From: Muribaculaceae bacterium
GTDB lineage: Bacteria; Bacillota; Clostridia; Lachnospirales; Lachnospiraceae
DNA length: 59,969 nt
Assembly: GCA_023663465.1 (NCBI GenBank)
Contig: JAMPHJ010000003.1
Coordinates: 1-59,969, forward strand
Direction of reading: 5' to 3'
Part shown: one piece after another, positions 44,331 through 52,854 of the stretch
Layout: each line of letters opens with the position of its first letter
How positions within the stretch are numbered: position 1 is the stretch's first letter
The notes under the pieces: model-generated
The model's database searches: none
Seen by the model: the letters and a program-made list of their open reading frames with translations, nothing else
What the model was told of the DNA's origin: nothing
Position numbers and translations under genes: made by a program

Positions 44331-46091
44331 TCAACTCTGATAAACATAAATGGTATAACTTCCATCCTCAGAAGTATACTGATTTAGCAGCAAAAGTCCC
44401 GCTTCCTCTGCATTATCAAGCTCCAGTCTGGAAAAAATATACTTTCCTCCAAGCGCCCGGAAGCTGTCTGCGTCGATATAGATATCATAATCCGTGACAG
44501 GAAGCGTCTTGACGGCGCCCACGATGCTTAAATCGGTCCCGGAATACAGATACGCCCGCGCACCCCAGTCGTCATAATAGATCCGGGTTTCTTCCACCCG
44601 CGCCAGCGCCGGGGCGATAATCTTGCGAAACTCCTCTTTATACTGCTGCGTATAGAAACCAAGATAGCCATCCAGGGTCGCAATATCGTTATATTCCAGA
44701 ACGGCGGGGTGCATTCCGTAAGCAGCGGACCATTCGCCGCCGTATCCGATATCCTCTTTGATTTCCTCAAATAACTCCGTGGCATAAAACTGTTCATAGT
44801 CCAGCCCGTCCACTTCCGTCCCATGAAAAAATTCATACGCCCGATAATAGCATGTGTAATAAATATCATTATATCTTGTCGGCGTTAAAATAACAACCAG
44901 AACTGCTGCACAAATCACTAAATTTGCAAGCCATGTCCGCCAGATACCCGCCTCATAGAGCCTTTTTAGAATCAGAAACAAGGCGCTGTACCATAGAAAC
45001 GGGTTAAAGAAAACCGTCCGGTTAAACTGAAACCCTTTTAACGGCGGAAGCAGCGTTTCCACCAAGGAACGGACAGGACCGCAGTCGTAAAGACCATACA
45101 CCACACTGTTGAACACCAGAAACAGCATACAAAAGTTAAATGCATCATGCCAGATTTCACGCGTCTGCTTTTTCCATATATAACATGCGTTATTAAATAT
45201 AAAATAGAGCATACAGACAGGCAGCACTACTTTCGTATGTACGCCGTCCGCATGAAAAATACCCTCTTTCCACACAGTACCTATCTCACGAATGATTTCC
45301 GGCAGGGATAAACTGGCGTTGACCATCGTAGAGCGTATCGTCTCTTCACTGCCAAAGAGCATCTGCCCAAACAGACGGTATTCGCAGACCACATAGCCAG
45401 ACGCCAGCACAAATAACGCCAGCACAAGCCGCCACGCCGGTTTCTTATCTTTGATAGAAAGCCATAGGATCGCAATCACCAGATACCCCAGGATAAAAAT
45501 ACCCATATAAGAAAAATAAGATACCAACGGATACAGAAACAACGCCGCATACAGCCCTTTCGAGGGTTTGCGGTAGATTCTGATAAACAGGTACGCCGCA
45601 AGCGGCATGGACGCAAACGCAAAGCCATACGCGGGGAAAACGTTCAGGATACCGTAAACAAAGCCCGTCATATAGACAATGGGACGAAGCTCTAAGTACT
45701 TTTCCGGATACAGCTCTTTGATGAGAAGCCGGAAGGAAAAAATAGCAATGGCAATTTTAAGCAGCAGTCCCAGCACATATGCCGTAAACGTAGGAAAAAT
45801 CATGTATAACGCGCTGTAAAGTGACAGCTCTGTCGGTAAATTATCCCTGCTGATTCCGCCGAGAAAAGGCACGTCCACACCATGCTTCCAGAAGGAACCC
45901 GTATTTTTTAACATCTGGTACTGCGCCAGAAACAAGTCCATGTTATCATGCACCGCAATATAGCTTCTTTCCCCATAATAAAGAAAAACGCCGGCTTCCA
46001 ACAGCACAAAACCCGCTATCGGAAACAAAAACCAGTATCTGGTCAGCCATAGAAACCATTTCTGCTGTGTCAGTTTTGCCAATTTCGCCAT
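44331..46091 (-). CDS. DUF6044/YkoS-like polytopic membrane protein
   Basis: The 586-residue protein has roughly ten to twelve membrane segments, with the first hydrophilic loop carrying VHDNMDLFLAQYQML and then FLGGISRDNLPTELSL, features that I associate with the DUF6044 family (Bacillus subtilis YkoS). The acidic Asp pair in the first external loop suggests a GT-C type glycosyltransferase using a polyprenyl-phosphate sugar. It follows a GtrA gene by 31 bases, as GtrC-type proteins do in O-antigen modification clusters. AAGGGA lies about eleven bases before the ATG. The family recognition is moderate; the catalytic role is inference. Confidence 0.72.
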   Translation of the reverse strand: MAKLAKLTQQKWFLWLTRYWFLFPIAGFVLLEAGVFLYYGERSYIAVHDNMDLFLAQYQMLKNTGSFWKHGVDVPFLGGISRDNLPTELSLYSALYMIFPTFTAYVLGLLLKIAIAIFSFRLLIKELYPEKYLELRPIVYMTGFVYGILNVFPAYGFAFASMPLAAYLFIRIYRKPSKGLYAALFLYPLVSYFSYMGIFILGYLVIAILWLSIKDKKPAWRLVLALFVLASGYVVCEYRLFGQMLFGSEETIRSTMVNASLSLPEIIREIGTVWKEGIFHADGVHTKVVLPVCMLYFIFNNACYIWKKQTREIWHDAFNFCMLFLVFNSVVYGLYDCGPVRSLVETLLPPLKGFQFNRTVFFNPFLWYSALFLILKRLYEAGIWRTWLANLVICAAVLVVILTPTRYNDIYYTCYYRAYEFFHGTEVDGLDYEQFYATELFEEIKEDIGYGGEWSAAYGMHPAVLEYNDIATLDGYLGFYTQQYKEEFRKIIAPALARVEETRIYYDDWGARAYLYSGTDLSIVGAVKTLPVTDYDIYIDADSFRALGGKYIFSRLELDNAEEAGLLLLNQYTSEDGSYTIYVYQS

Positions 46092-46122
46092 TTTAATAAC
46101 GATCCCTTCCCGGCTCTGCAGC

Positions 46123-46578
46123 CTAATTTCCTCTGTTTTTCCGGGTCTTGCGGAATACGAAAAGTTTCTGCCCGAAGAAATTTAGGAAAACAAACAATAC
46201 CATGCCAAGTATCATGGCAATATTCTCTACAACCGTAACGGAATAAGCGCTTAAAACATGCCGTACAAGCGGCTTCGCCACGCCATAAGCAATCAGGTAA
46301 CAGAAGATGATATTGATTGCAAACCGCCATGGCAGCCCTTTATCTTTTTCATTCTCTTCCACTTTAAACGTCACTTTGGAATTGGCATGGTAGGAAAAAA
46401 CGCTGCCGATAAAATAAGAAATGCCGCTGGAAAGCCAGTAATTCCAATGAATCAGATTGTACAGCGCCTCCATGATGCCCACCCCCATCAGCGTATTGCA
46501 TACGCCCACGATGCCAAAATGTATCACTTCCATAACAAATTCTTTGTTTTGCTCATAAAGCGCTTTTATCTTGTTCAA
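46123..46578 (-). CDS. GtrA family membrane protein
   Basis: The ~151-residue protein has four membrane helices and the GtrA features FGIVGVCNTLMGVGI, NYWLSSGISYFIGSVFSYHANSKVTF and the C-terminal Phe-rich helix. GtrA proteins are thought to move polyprenyl-phosphate sugars across the membrane. Only a TTG codon at 46578 (LNKIKALYEQNKEF) has a good ribosome site (CGGAGG, six-base spacing), and it matches where GtrA proteins normally begin. A longer reading to 46779 would add 67 residues unlike any GtrA and would cover the 5' leader. Confidence 0.9.
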   Translation of the reverse strand: MNKIKALYEQNKEFVMEVIHFGIVGVCNTLMGVGIMEALYNLIHWNYWLSSGISYFIGSVFSYHANSKVTFKVEENEKDKGLPWRFAINIIFCYLIAYGVAKPLVRHVLSAYSVTVVENIAMILGMVLFVFLNFFGQKLFVFRKTRKNRGN

Positions 46579-46791
46579 CCCAAACCTCCGTATCAAATCA
46601 AAAAAATGCCAACGAAACGTAACATGCAAACGAAAACAGTATTCCAACAAAAAGAATCCGCGAATGACAAAATACCCGATTTCGGATATTGCCATGAAAA
46701 ACAATTTCCTGTACAATATTTGTGCAGACGCTGTCAGCGTTCTGACGCCAATTTTCAATCTAATTCTCCATGCTGCCAATATCCTGCGATG

Positions 46792-46855
46792 TTTGTGCCG
46801 GACGTTGCAGACGTCAGCACAAACTCGCGGTTGAAAAATCTTTGATTTTTCAACC
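46792..46855 (-). promoter_or_regulatory. Tandem hairpins in the leader of the gtrA operon
   Basis: Two hairpins follow the promoter in the ~280-base untranslated leader: a perfect 12-bp stem GGTTGAAAAATC/GATTTTTCAACC with a TTT loop (46829-46855), and TTTGTGC...GCACAAA with an inner GACGT/ACGTC stem (46792-46823). The layout is like that before the GH25-rfb operon (28636-28684). Confidence 0.6.
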
Positions 46856-46863
46856 TATACTCT

Positions 46864-46892
46864 AATATACACAATCTAAGTGAATTTATCAA
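46864..46892 (-). promoter_or_regulatory. Promoter of the gtrA operon
   Basis: Minus strand: -35 TTGATA (46887-46892), 17-base spacer, -10 TATATT (46864-46869). It lies close to the translation start of the divergent VOC gene. The 46579-46791 stretch between it and gtrA contains no gene. Confidence 0.6.
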
Positions 46893-46907
46893 GAAGAGAG
46901 GTAAGAT

Positions 46908-47303
46908 ATGCTAACATTAAAAGTTCACCACATCGGGTATCTCGTAAAAAAAATGAATGTTGCCATCCATTCTTTTCAAACCCTTGGGTATCAGATTACG
47001 CAGGAACCCATCTACGATACTATCCGCCAGGTCGATATCTGCTTTTTAGAAAAAGACGGCTGCTGCGTAGAGCTGGTCTGTCCTGTTTCTGACACATCTG
47101 TCGTTTCTGGGCTGATGAAAAGATTCAAAAACAGTCCCTACCATATCTGCTACGAAGCCGCCGACTTTGAAAAAGATCTTGCAGAGCTTACCGCAAACGG
47201 TTTTTTTGCCATCGATACGCCGACTCCCGCTCCCGCCCTGCAAAACCGCGAGGTCGTCTTCCTGTCCAATGCAGCCATCGGAATGATAGAATTAATCAGA
47301 TAA
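46908..47303 (+). CDS. VOC (glyoxalase/epimerase-like) small protein
   Basis: The 131-residue protein has a two-module vicinal oxygen chelate fold: HHIGYLVKKMNVAIHSFQTLGY near the N-terminus, CCVELVCPV, YHICYEA in the second half, and the ending AIGMIELIR. His and Glu residues at the expected metal positions are present (HHIGY, VELV, YHICYE, IELI). It is nearest to methylmalonyl-CoA epimerase-like or similar VOC proteins associated with sugar-biosynthesis clusters; the substrate is unknown. GAGAGGTAAG lies close before the ATG. It diverges from gtrA and converges with the SGNH gene at 47328. Confidence 0.82.
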   Translation: MLTLKVHHIGYLVKKMNVAIHSFQTLGYQITQEPIYDTIRQVDICFLEKDGCCVELVCPVSDTSVVSGLMKRFKNSPYHICYEAADFEKDLAELTANGFFAIDTPTPAPALQNREVVFLSNAAIGMIELIR

Positions 47304-47327
47304 TTTCCAACACCCTGCAATGCCGGC

Positions 47328-48431
47328 CTATTCGGTGGGGTAGAAGTCCGCGAGAATCATTTTAATAATAGGTTCCGCATAGGTTCTTCTGCCCGCGGCT
47401 GATAGATGAATGCCATCCTCCAGATATTCATCCGCTGTATAGGCGTTGATGCCGCTCTTCTCTAAAGCGTCATAGAGAAGCACATTTTCCTGCTTATGCT
47501 GTTCATACACATAGTCGCACAATCCGCCGTAAGACACAAGCGGGCCATAATCATTGTTCATGGAATAACTGTCGCCCACGAAAACTTCCGCATCAAAAAA
47601 CTGGCAATAATGCGGTCTGCATATGATAATTTTCGCATCGGGGAAACTCCCATGCAGCAAGGTAACCGCCAGCTCCAGGGCGCCCACATAAGTATGCGGC
47701 TCATCCGCAATCCTTGTCTCACCGTCCGATAAATAACGGTTATTCGGCAGCTTGGAGAAAAAGTCATTGATACCGTACTCAATAATGAAATAATCCGTCT
47801 TGGAAAAATCGCATTCCTCTAAAACTTCACCGGCACGATATCCTTTCAGACAGCTTCCGTCAATATTCCCGACAATCGCGTTGACCACGCCCAGCAGGGA
47901 GCAGGAATTCCACTTATTGAAATCATACCGTTCATCCGGCAGAAGCGCCGCCGTCGTTCCGCCTATCGCCATATTATAGGTCTGCGCATTGCAGCCGGCG
48001 CCGATTAAGTCTGCAACGCCGCCGTCTCCTCTGGCATTGTCCAGAATACTGTCGCCCATAAAGACAATCTGCATATCATATTGTCGATTATTGTCTTCTG
48101 CTGACTCCTTGGTAGTCTCCGGGGTTTCTTCCTGCACGCCGGCTACATCTTCTGAAAGTTCGTTTCCACTCACCGTCAAATGATCCGGTTCCTCCTGCAT
48201 TTGATTGCCCGCTTCCCCCTCGTCCGGCTCTTCGATGAGAATTTCTTCCGGGGCATCTAACGTCGCAGCATTTTCCTGTTCTGTAAGCAGCTCAAGCTGC
48301 TTGCGCGCGGCTTGCAGCTGCACTCTTCCATAGATGATTTCTATCAGCGCAAGAATACAAAAAACAATCATAATTGCAAACAATATGATTTTTCCGTTAA
48401 TTCCCTTCCCTGCATTGTTTTTATTTTCCAT
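47328..48431 (-). CDS. Membrane-anchored SGNH/GDSL hydrolase
   Basis: The 367-residue protein has one N-terminal membrane segment (about 13-33), a Glu-rich stalk (about 45-120) and an SGNH domain with VFMGDSILDNARG (nucleophile Ser), YGINDF (block III) and DGIHLSAAGRRTYA (D-x-x-H). It should act outside the cell on acyl esters or as an acyl transferase. Upstream on the same strand are a GtrB-like glycosyltransferase and an MBOAT gene, which suggests that the three genes serve one modification pathway, although a 254-base gap separates this gene. Confidence 0.85.
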   Translation of the reverse strand: MENKNNAGKGINGKIILFAIMIVFCILALIEIIYGRVQLQAARKQLELLTEQENAATLDAPEEILIEEPDEGEAGNQMQEEPDHLTVSGNELSEDVAGVQEETPETTKESAEDNNRQYDMQIVFMGDSILDNARGDGGVADLIGAGCNAQTYNMAIGGTTAALLPDERYDFNKWNSCSLLGVVNAIVGNIDGSCLKGYRAGEVLEECDFSKTDYFIIEYGINDFFSKLPNNRYLSDGETRIADEPHTYVGALELAVTLLHGSFPDAKIIICRPHYCQFFDAEVFVGDSYSMNNDYGPLVSYGGLCDYVYEQHKQENVLLYDALEKSGINAYTADEYLEDGIHLSAAGRRTYAEPIIKMILADFYPTE

Positions 48432-48477
48432 TCTATACCATACTCCCTTCTATAGCCGCAATTACCTATCCGCGTCT

Positions 48478-48486
48478 ATCATATCA
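48478..48486 (-). promoter_or_regulatory. Candidate extended -10 promoter of the SGNH gene
   Basis: Minus strand TG-A-TATGAT (-10 at 48478-48483). No convincing -35 is seen; an extended -10 may suffice. The rest of 48432-48685 holds the hairpin at 48645-48672 and no gene. Confidence 0.35.
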
Positions 48487-48644
48487 CAAATTCCGCCCCC
48501 AAAAACAAATATCCCTAATTATTAAACAAACCTTTCGTTTTTCTTAATATTTCCATGCTGCCTGAAAGCATGCCAACCCGTAGCGCCCTTTCCGACGTCC
48601 TGACCCTATTATTATTATATAACCAAAAATAACCAAATATGCCA

Positions 48645-48672
48645 GAAGCGCAGACCATGCAGTCCACGCTTC
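48645..48672 (-). terminator. Hairpin after the GtrB-like gene
   Basis: GAAGCG/CGCTTC closes an inner GAC...GTC stem, 13 bases past the stop. TTTGGTTATTTTTGG follows on the minus strand a few bases later, so weak termination is plausible. Confidence 0.45.
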
Positions 48673-48685
48673 CCGCATCCTGAAC

Positions 48686-49630
48686 TTATGCTTTTTCTTT
48701 ATCCGCATTCGCACGCCTCATGACCAATGCATAGCGGTATTCAAAATCACGTCTGTTTTTCAGCGCAAGATTGGACAGGATAAGCCCTGCAAAAAAGGAC
48801 TGTACCGCTGCAAGCCCTGTAAAGCCGCAGACAAACAACGTGGGAAACCGTAACACCAGCCCGGTCTCGATATAGGAAAGCAGAATCGGGATAAACATGA
48901 CGACTGCGATAACCGCCAGAATCGCCGCGCACATGCCGAAGAACACGAAAGGCTTATAATCCCTGTAAAGCTTCACGATGGTATGCAGCACCTTGAATCC
49001 ATCCGAAAACGTATTCAGCTTGGATTCGCTGCCTTCCGGGCGGTCCCTGTAATCCACGATAACGTTTTCAATCTGTAGATTATTATAAACCGCGTGAATC
49101 GTCATTTCCGTCTCAATCTCAAATCCCGTGGAAAGCACCGGAAAGGTTTTGACAAATCCATAGCTGAATGCCCGGTAGCCCGTCATGATATCCTTGATAT
49201 TGCAATGAAAAAGCCGGTTGATACTGCCCCGGACAATCGTATTTCCGAAATTGTGAAAAGGGCGCTTATTCTCCGTAAAATAAGTGGAAGAAAGCCTATC
49301 TCCTATGACCATGTCCGCATTGTGCTCCAGAACCATGTCCGCCATAGCCCTTGCCTTATCCATCGGATAGGTGTCGTCGCCGTCCACCATGATATAGCAT
49401 TCCGCCTCAATTTCACGGAACATGCGGCGGATAACATTTCCTTTTCCCTGCATATACTCATGCCGTATCTGTGCGCCCGCTTCCCTGGCAAGCTCTATCG
49501 AACGGTCGCTTGAGTTATTATCATATACATAAACAACTGCTTCCGGCAACGCCTCTTTTGCGTCTCTTACCACCTTGGCAATCGTTTTCTCTTCATTATA
49601 ACAAGGTATCAAAACCGCTATTTTGTCCAT
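48686..49630 (-). CDS. Polyprenyl-phosphate glycosyltransferase (GtrB/dolichyl-P-mannose synthase-like)
   Basis: The 314-residue protein has a GT2 domain (about 1-225) with IAVLIPCYNEEKTI, VYDNNSSDRS, VDGDDTYPMD (the DxD motif) and MTGYRAFSYGF, then two C-terminal membrane helices (about 230-300). These enzymes make sugar-phospho-polyprenol on the inner face for use by GT-C transferases outside. A GtrA flippase and a DUF6044 polytopic protein are encoded a few kilobases away, so the three may be a Gtr-like set. It lies 58 bases downstream of the MBOAT gene on the same strand. Confidence 0.9.
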   Translation of the reverse strand: MDKIAVLIPCYNEEKTIAKVVRDAKEALPEAVVYVYDNNSSDRSIELAREAGAQIRHEYMQGKGNVIRRMFREIEAECYIMVDGDDTYPMDKARAMADMVLEHNADMVIGDRLSSTYFTENKRPFHNFGNTIVRGSINRLFHCNIKDIMTGYRAFSYGFVKTFPVLSTGFEIETEMTIHAVYNNLQIENVIVDYRDRPEGSESKLNTFSDGFKVLHTIVKLYRDYKPFVFFGMCAAILAVIAVVMFIPILLSYIETGLVLRFPTLFVCGFTGLAAVQSFFAGLILSNLALKNRRDFEYRYALVMRRANADKEKA

Positions 49631-49688
49631 CGATACTCTCCTTGTATTTTGCAGTCTGTGAAATTATAGTACCATAAAAAAATCCTCT

Positions 49689-51230
49689 TTAAAAGCCTTG
49701 ATAGATAAATTCCGCTGCACTGTATTCCGGTCCGTAGCAGCCAAACAGAATCACATAAAATAACAGTGCATACCAGATTACCCACCGGACCGGCAGAATC
49801 CATTTTGCAATCAAATCCCGCACGGACGTCTTCTGCTGTATCAGGGAAACCATAAAAAGCAGCAGCAGTGAAAGGATGGCTATGAAAAACTCCACCTTGT
49901 CCAGTCCCAAAGTAAACAGGGAACCGTCCCATAAAATCTGTGGATTCCAAGCCGAAACAGCCGATTTCAGTATATGAAATGCTGCATTCACCGACTTGGC
50001 GCGGAAAAACAAATCGCCGATACATACCAGGAAAAACGTCCGCAATATGCGCAGCGCATTGACGCCTTTTCCATCCCTGCGAATATGCAGTTTATCCAGA
50101 AGCTTCCCGCAGGGTTCTTCCAGTAGCTCTTCCATCACGATATAGAACCAATGCAGCAATCCCGAACCTATGACGTACTTCCATTCGCCGCCATGCCATA
50201 TTCCTACACTGAACCAGAGGATGAACATCGCCGCAAACGTCGTATACTGCTTCCCTCTTTTTTTCCCAAATTTCTTCTTCCATGACTTCCCCAGATTAAC
50301 AAAAAAACGGGAACGCAGAAGCGGATAAAACACATAATCTTTCATCCACACGCCCAGCGTAATATGCCATCTGCGCCAATACTCTGAAATGCTTCTGGCA
50401 AAAAAGGGCGTCTGAAAATTTTCCGGTAAAATGAGCCCCAGACTTTCCGACAGGCCCAGCACGATATCCATACAGCCTGAAAAATCCGTATACAGCTGAA
50501 AGGCATAGAAAATCGTCGCAATCCATACAAACGCCCCCGGATAATCATAATACCGCTCATAGACGACGCCTACAAAAACGCCCAGTCTTTCGGCGATGAC
50601 CAGCTTCTTAAAAAATCCCCAGAGCATTCTCTGTAAGCCTTTGGTCAACTGATTATAATCCAGAAAATGCGGTTTGAAAAACTGCTCCCCGCACTCCCGG
50701 TATTTCAGAATCGGTCCTGAAATTACCGCCGGAAAATACATGCCGTATAACGCCAGTTTTGCCGGATTCGGCTGGGACTCTGCAATCCCGTAGTAAACGT
50801 CGATTACATAGCCAAGCAGCGAAAAAGTATAAAAAGAAACGCCCAGCGGAACTAACAGCTCCATCCGTTGAAATACCTTATCGGGATAACCGAAAAAGGC
50901 GGCGATTCCATTTACCGTATGAATGCCGAAATTGATATATTTCAACAATACCAGAATGCCCAGATTCACCGCCAGCGTCGCCAAAAGCGCCAGTTTCTTC
51001 TTGCCGGGCGTCTCTGATGCCGTAATCGTTCTTGCGCCAAGATAACAGGCTGTTACAGAAACAATCGGATAAAGAATCAGTATTCCGTTATCCGTCAGCA
51101 GATAATAGGCGATGCTGCACAACAATAAAAACCCCCACTGCCATTTCTTAGGGATACTATAATATAGAATTAGAATCAAGGCAAAAAAACATATAAAATA
51201 AAAGGATGTAATACCCATTCTCGTTTCCAT
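49689..51230 (-). CDS. MBOAT family O-acyltransferase, second copy
   Basis: The 513-residue polytopic protein has FYTFSLLGYVIDVYYG, FYAFQLYTDFSGCMDIVLGLS, FFARSISEYWRRWHITLGVWMKDYVFYPLL and the catalytic His in SVGIWHGGEWKYVIG. It is longer than the other two copies and lacks the GGNR motif after YPLL. The start is either METRMGI at 51230 (very close to AAGGAG) or the second Met at 51218 (better spacing). It heads a minus-strand unit with the GtrB-like gene and possibly the SGNH gene at 47328, and diverges from the third MBOAT gene. It probably acylates a surface glycan different from that of the other copies. Confidence 0.9.
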   Translation of the reverse strand: METRMGITSFYFICFFALILILYYSIPKKWQWGFLLLCSIAYYLLTDNGILILYPIVSVTACYLGARTITASETPGKKKLALLATLAVNLGILVLLKYINFGIHTVNGIAAFFGYPDKVFQRMELLVPLGVSFYTFSLLGYVIDVYYGIAESQPNPAKLALYGMYFPAVISGPILKYRECGEQFFKPHFLDYNQLTKGLQRMLWGFFKKLVIAERLGVFVGVVYERYYDYPGAFVWIATIFYAFQLYTDFSGCMDIVLGLSESLGLILPENFQTPFFARSISEYWRRWHITLGVWMKDYVFYPLLRSRFFVNLGKSWKKKFGKKRGKQYTTFAAMFILWFSVGIWHGGEWKYVIGSGLLHWFYIVMEELLEEPCGKLLDKLHIRRDGKGVNALRILRTFFLVCIGDLFFRAKSVNAAFHILKSAVSAWNPQILWDGSLFTLGLDKVEFFIAILSLLLLFMVSLIQQKTSVRDLIAKWILPVRWVIWYALLFYVILFGCYGPEYSAAEFIYQGF

Positions 51231-51354
51231 GCTCCTTATCTGTTATATTCTACCATAAAGGATAAATTTGTGCATCATCTTATTCTTTTTTGGTCCAATT
51301 TGTGGTAAACTCTTAGAAGGGTTTATGCAAACTGCCCAGATTGGAGTTTTCATT

Positions 51355-52800
51355 ATGCTTTTTAATTCCATGACCTTTGGCGTTTTTTTAGTCATTGTGT
51401 TTCTTTTTTATTATATCGTCCCGCACAAATACAGATGGGCTTTTCTGCTGCTTGCCAGCTATGCCTTTTATATGAATCTGCACTTATGGTACGGCATTTT
51501 ACTTTTCCTGACGACCCTGATTACTTATACGCTGGCGTTATCCTTAGAAAAAGCGCAGTCCGCCCGGCAAAAGAAAAGGACTCTGTTTTTCGGTATCCTG
51601 CCTTTTCTTCTCGTGCTTCTCTTTTTTAAAACTGCGAATCCGCTGATAGCGCTGTTTAATCAGAAACTTGCCACGGGTAGTACGTCCGCCTTGGGATTTT
51701 CCCTGGCGCCTCTCACATTAACGATTGTGCTGCCGGCGGGCATATCCTTTTATTTCTTCCAGTCCTTAGGCTATCTGATTGATGTGTACCGGGGGCAGCA
51801 GAAGGCGGAAACCCACTTCGGTTATTATGCCCTTTTTGTCTCTTTTTTCCCACAGCTTCTTTCCGGTCCCATCGGGCGGGCGAAAGACCTGCTGCCCCAA
51901 TACAAAAAAGAGCGCCCTTTCCAATACGACACAGTTACTTACGGACTCAAACTGATGGCATGGGGTTATTTTAAGAAACTTGTCATCGCTGACGTTTTTG
52001 CGATAACTATCAACCGGATATATCACAATGTCCATAGCTATGTGGGTCTTGCTTTTATCATCGTGACGGTTATGTTTGCCATCGAGATTTACTGCGATTT
52101 TTCGGGATATTCCGATATCGCCATCGGCTGCGCGAAACTGTTTGGCATTGATTTGATGACGAATTTCAAAAGCCCCTACTTTTCTTATTCCATCAAAGAA
52201 TTTTGGAGCCGGTGGCATATTTCCCTTTCCTCCTGGTTCCGCGATTATGTCTATATCCCCCTCGGCGGCAACAGGGTCTCTAAGTGGCGGCACTGTCTGA
52301 ACCTGCTTATCACCTTCTTAGTAAGCGGCTTCTGGCATGGCAGCGCCCTTACCTATATCGTCTGGGGCGCGCTGCATGGTCTGCTCCAGATAGTGGAAAC
52401 CTTCCTTTATCCCAAAGGAAAACAGCGCAGGAAACATTTCTGGCAGCTGCCTGTGACGTTTCTTCTGCTGTGTTTTACATGGATTTTCTTCCGCGCTGAG
52501 AGCATGGGGGACGCTTTCTGGGTGATTTCCCGCCTGTTCTGGGACGCTTCCCGCCCGCTCAATTATCTGAAAACCGCCGTTATCTGTCTGGACTTATCTT
52601 ATGTGCAGGCAATGGGAATGGGACTTGCCGTATTATTACTTGGGATTTATGATTTCTTTTCGTTAAAATATGACGTTATCCGGGTGATTTCCCGGCAAAA
52701 ATGCTTTATCCGCTGGCCCGTCTATACGCTTTTGCTCATCATCATCGCACTGTTTTCGGCAAAAGGCGTCGCCACGGAATTTATCTATTTCCAATTTTAA
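51355..52800 (+). CDS. MBOAT family O-acyltransferase, third copy
   Basis: The ~481-residue protein begins MLFNSMTFGVFLVIVFLFYY, like the first copy. It carries DFSGYSDIAIGCAKLFGI, NFKSPYFSYSIKEFWSRWHISLSSWF, RDYVYIPLGGNRVSKWR and the catalytic His in VSGFWHGSALTYIVWG. The ATG at 51355 has GGAG eight bases upstream and matches the usual N-terminus; a reading from 51268 adds 29 unlikely residues. The SGNH partner starts 54 bases after its stop. It should feed acyl groups to that partner on the outer face. Confidence 0.92.
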   Translation: MLFNSMTFGVFLVIVFLFYYIVPHKYRWAFLLLASYAFYMNLHLWYGILLFLTTLITYTLALSLEKAQSARQKKRTLFFGILPFLLVLLFFKTANPLIALFNQKLATGSTSALGFSLAPLTLTIVLPAGISFYFFQSLGYLIDVYRGQQKAETHFGYYALFVSFFPQLLSGPIGRAKDLLPQYKKERPFQYDTVTYGLKLMAWGYFKKLVIADVFAITINRIYHNVHSYVGLAFIIVTVMFAIEIYCDFSGYSDIAIGCAKLFGIDLMTNFKSPYFSYSIKEFWSRWHISLSSWFRDYVYIPLGGNRVSKWRHCLNLLITFLVSGFWHGSALTYIVWGALHGLLQIVETFLYPKGKQRRKHFWQLPVTFLLLCFTWIFFRAESMGDAFWVISRLFWDASRPLNYLKTAVICLDLSYVQAMGMGLAVLLLGIYDFFSLKYDVIRVISRQKCFIRWPVYTLLLIIIALFSAKGVATEFIYFQF

Positions 52801-52854
52801 TTTTTGACTAACCTCTCGCATAAATGGTCCGCGTGAAAGGAGCACGGTTATTTT

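Noticed and set aside
46579-46779. N-terminal extension of GtrA as coding
   Set aside because: It does not resemble GtrA, and the TTG start with a strong ribosome site lies downstream. The region is better read as an untranslated leader.
48450-48472. Another end of the MITE-like repeat (TAGGTAATTGCGG on the minus strand)
   Set aside because: Only about 10-12 bases match, with no second end or inner arm nearby; this is not enough to call a copy.
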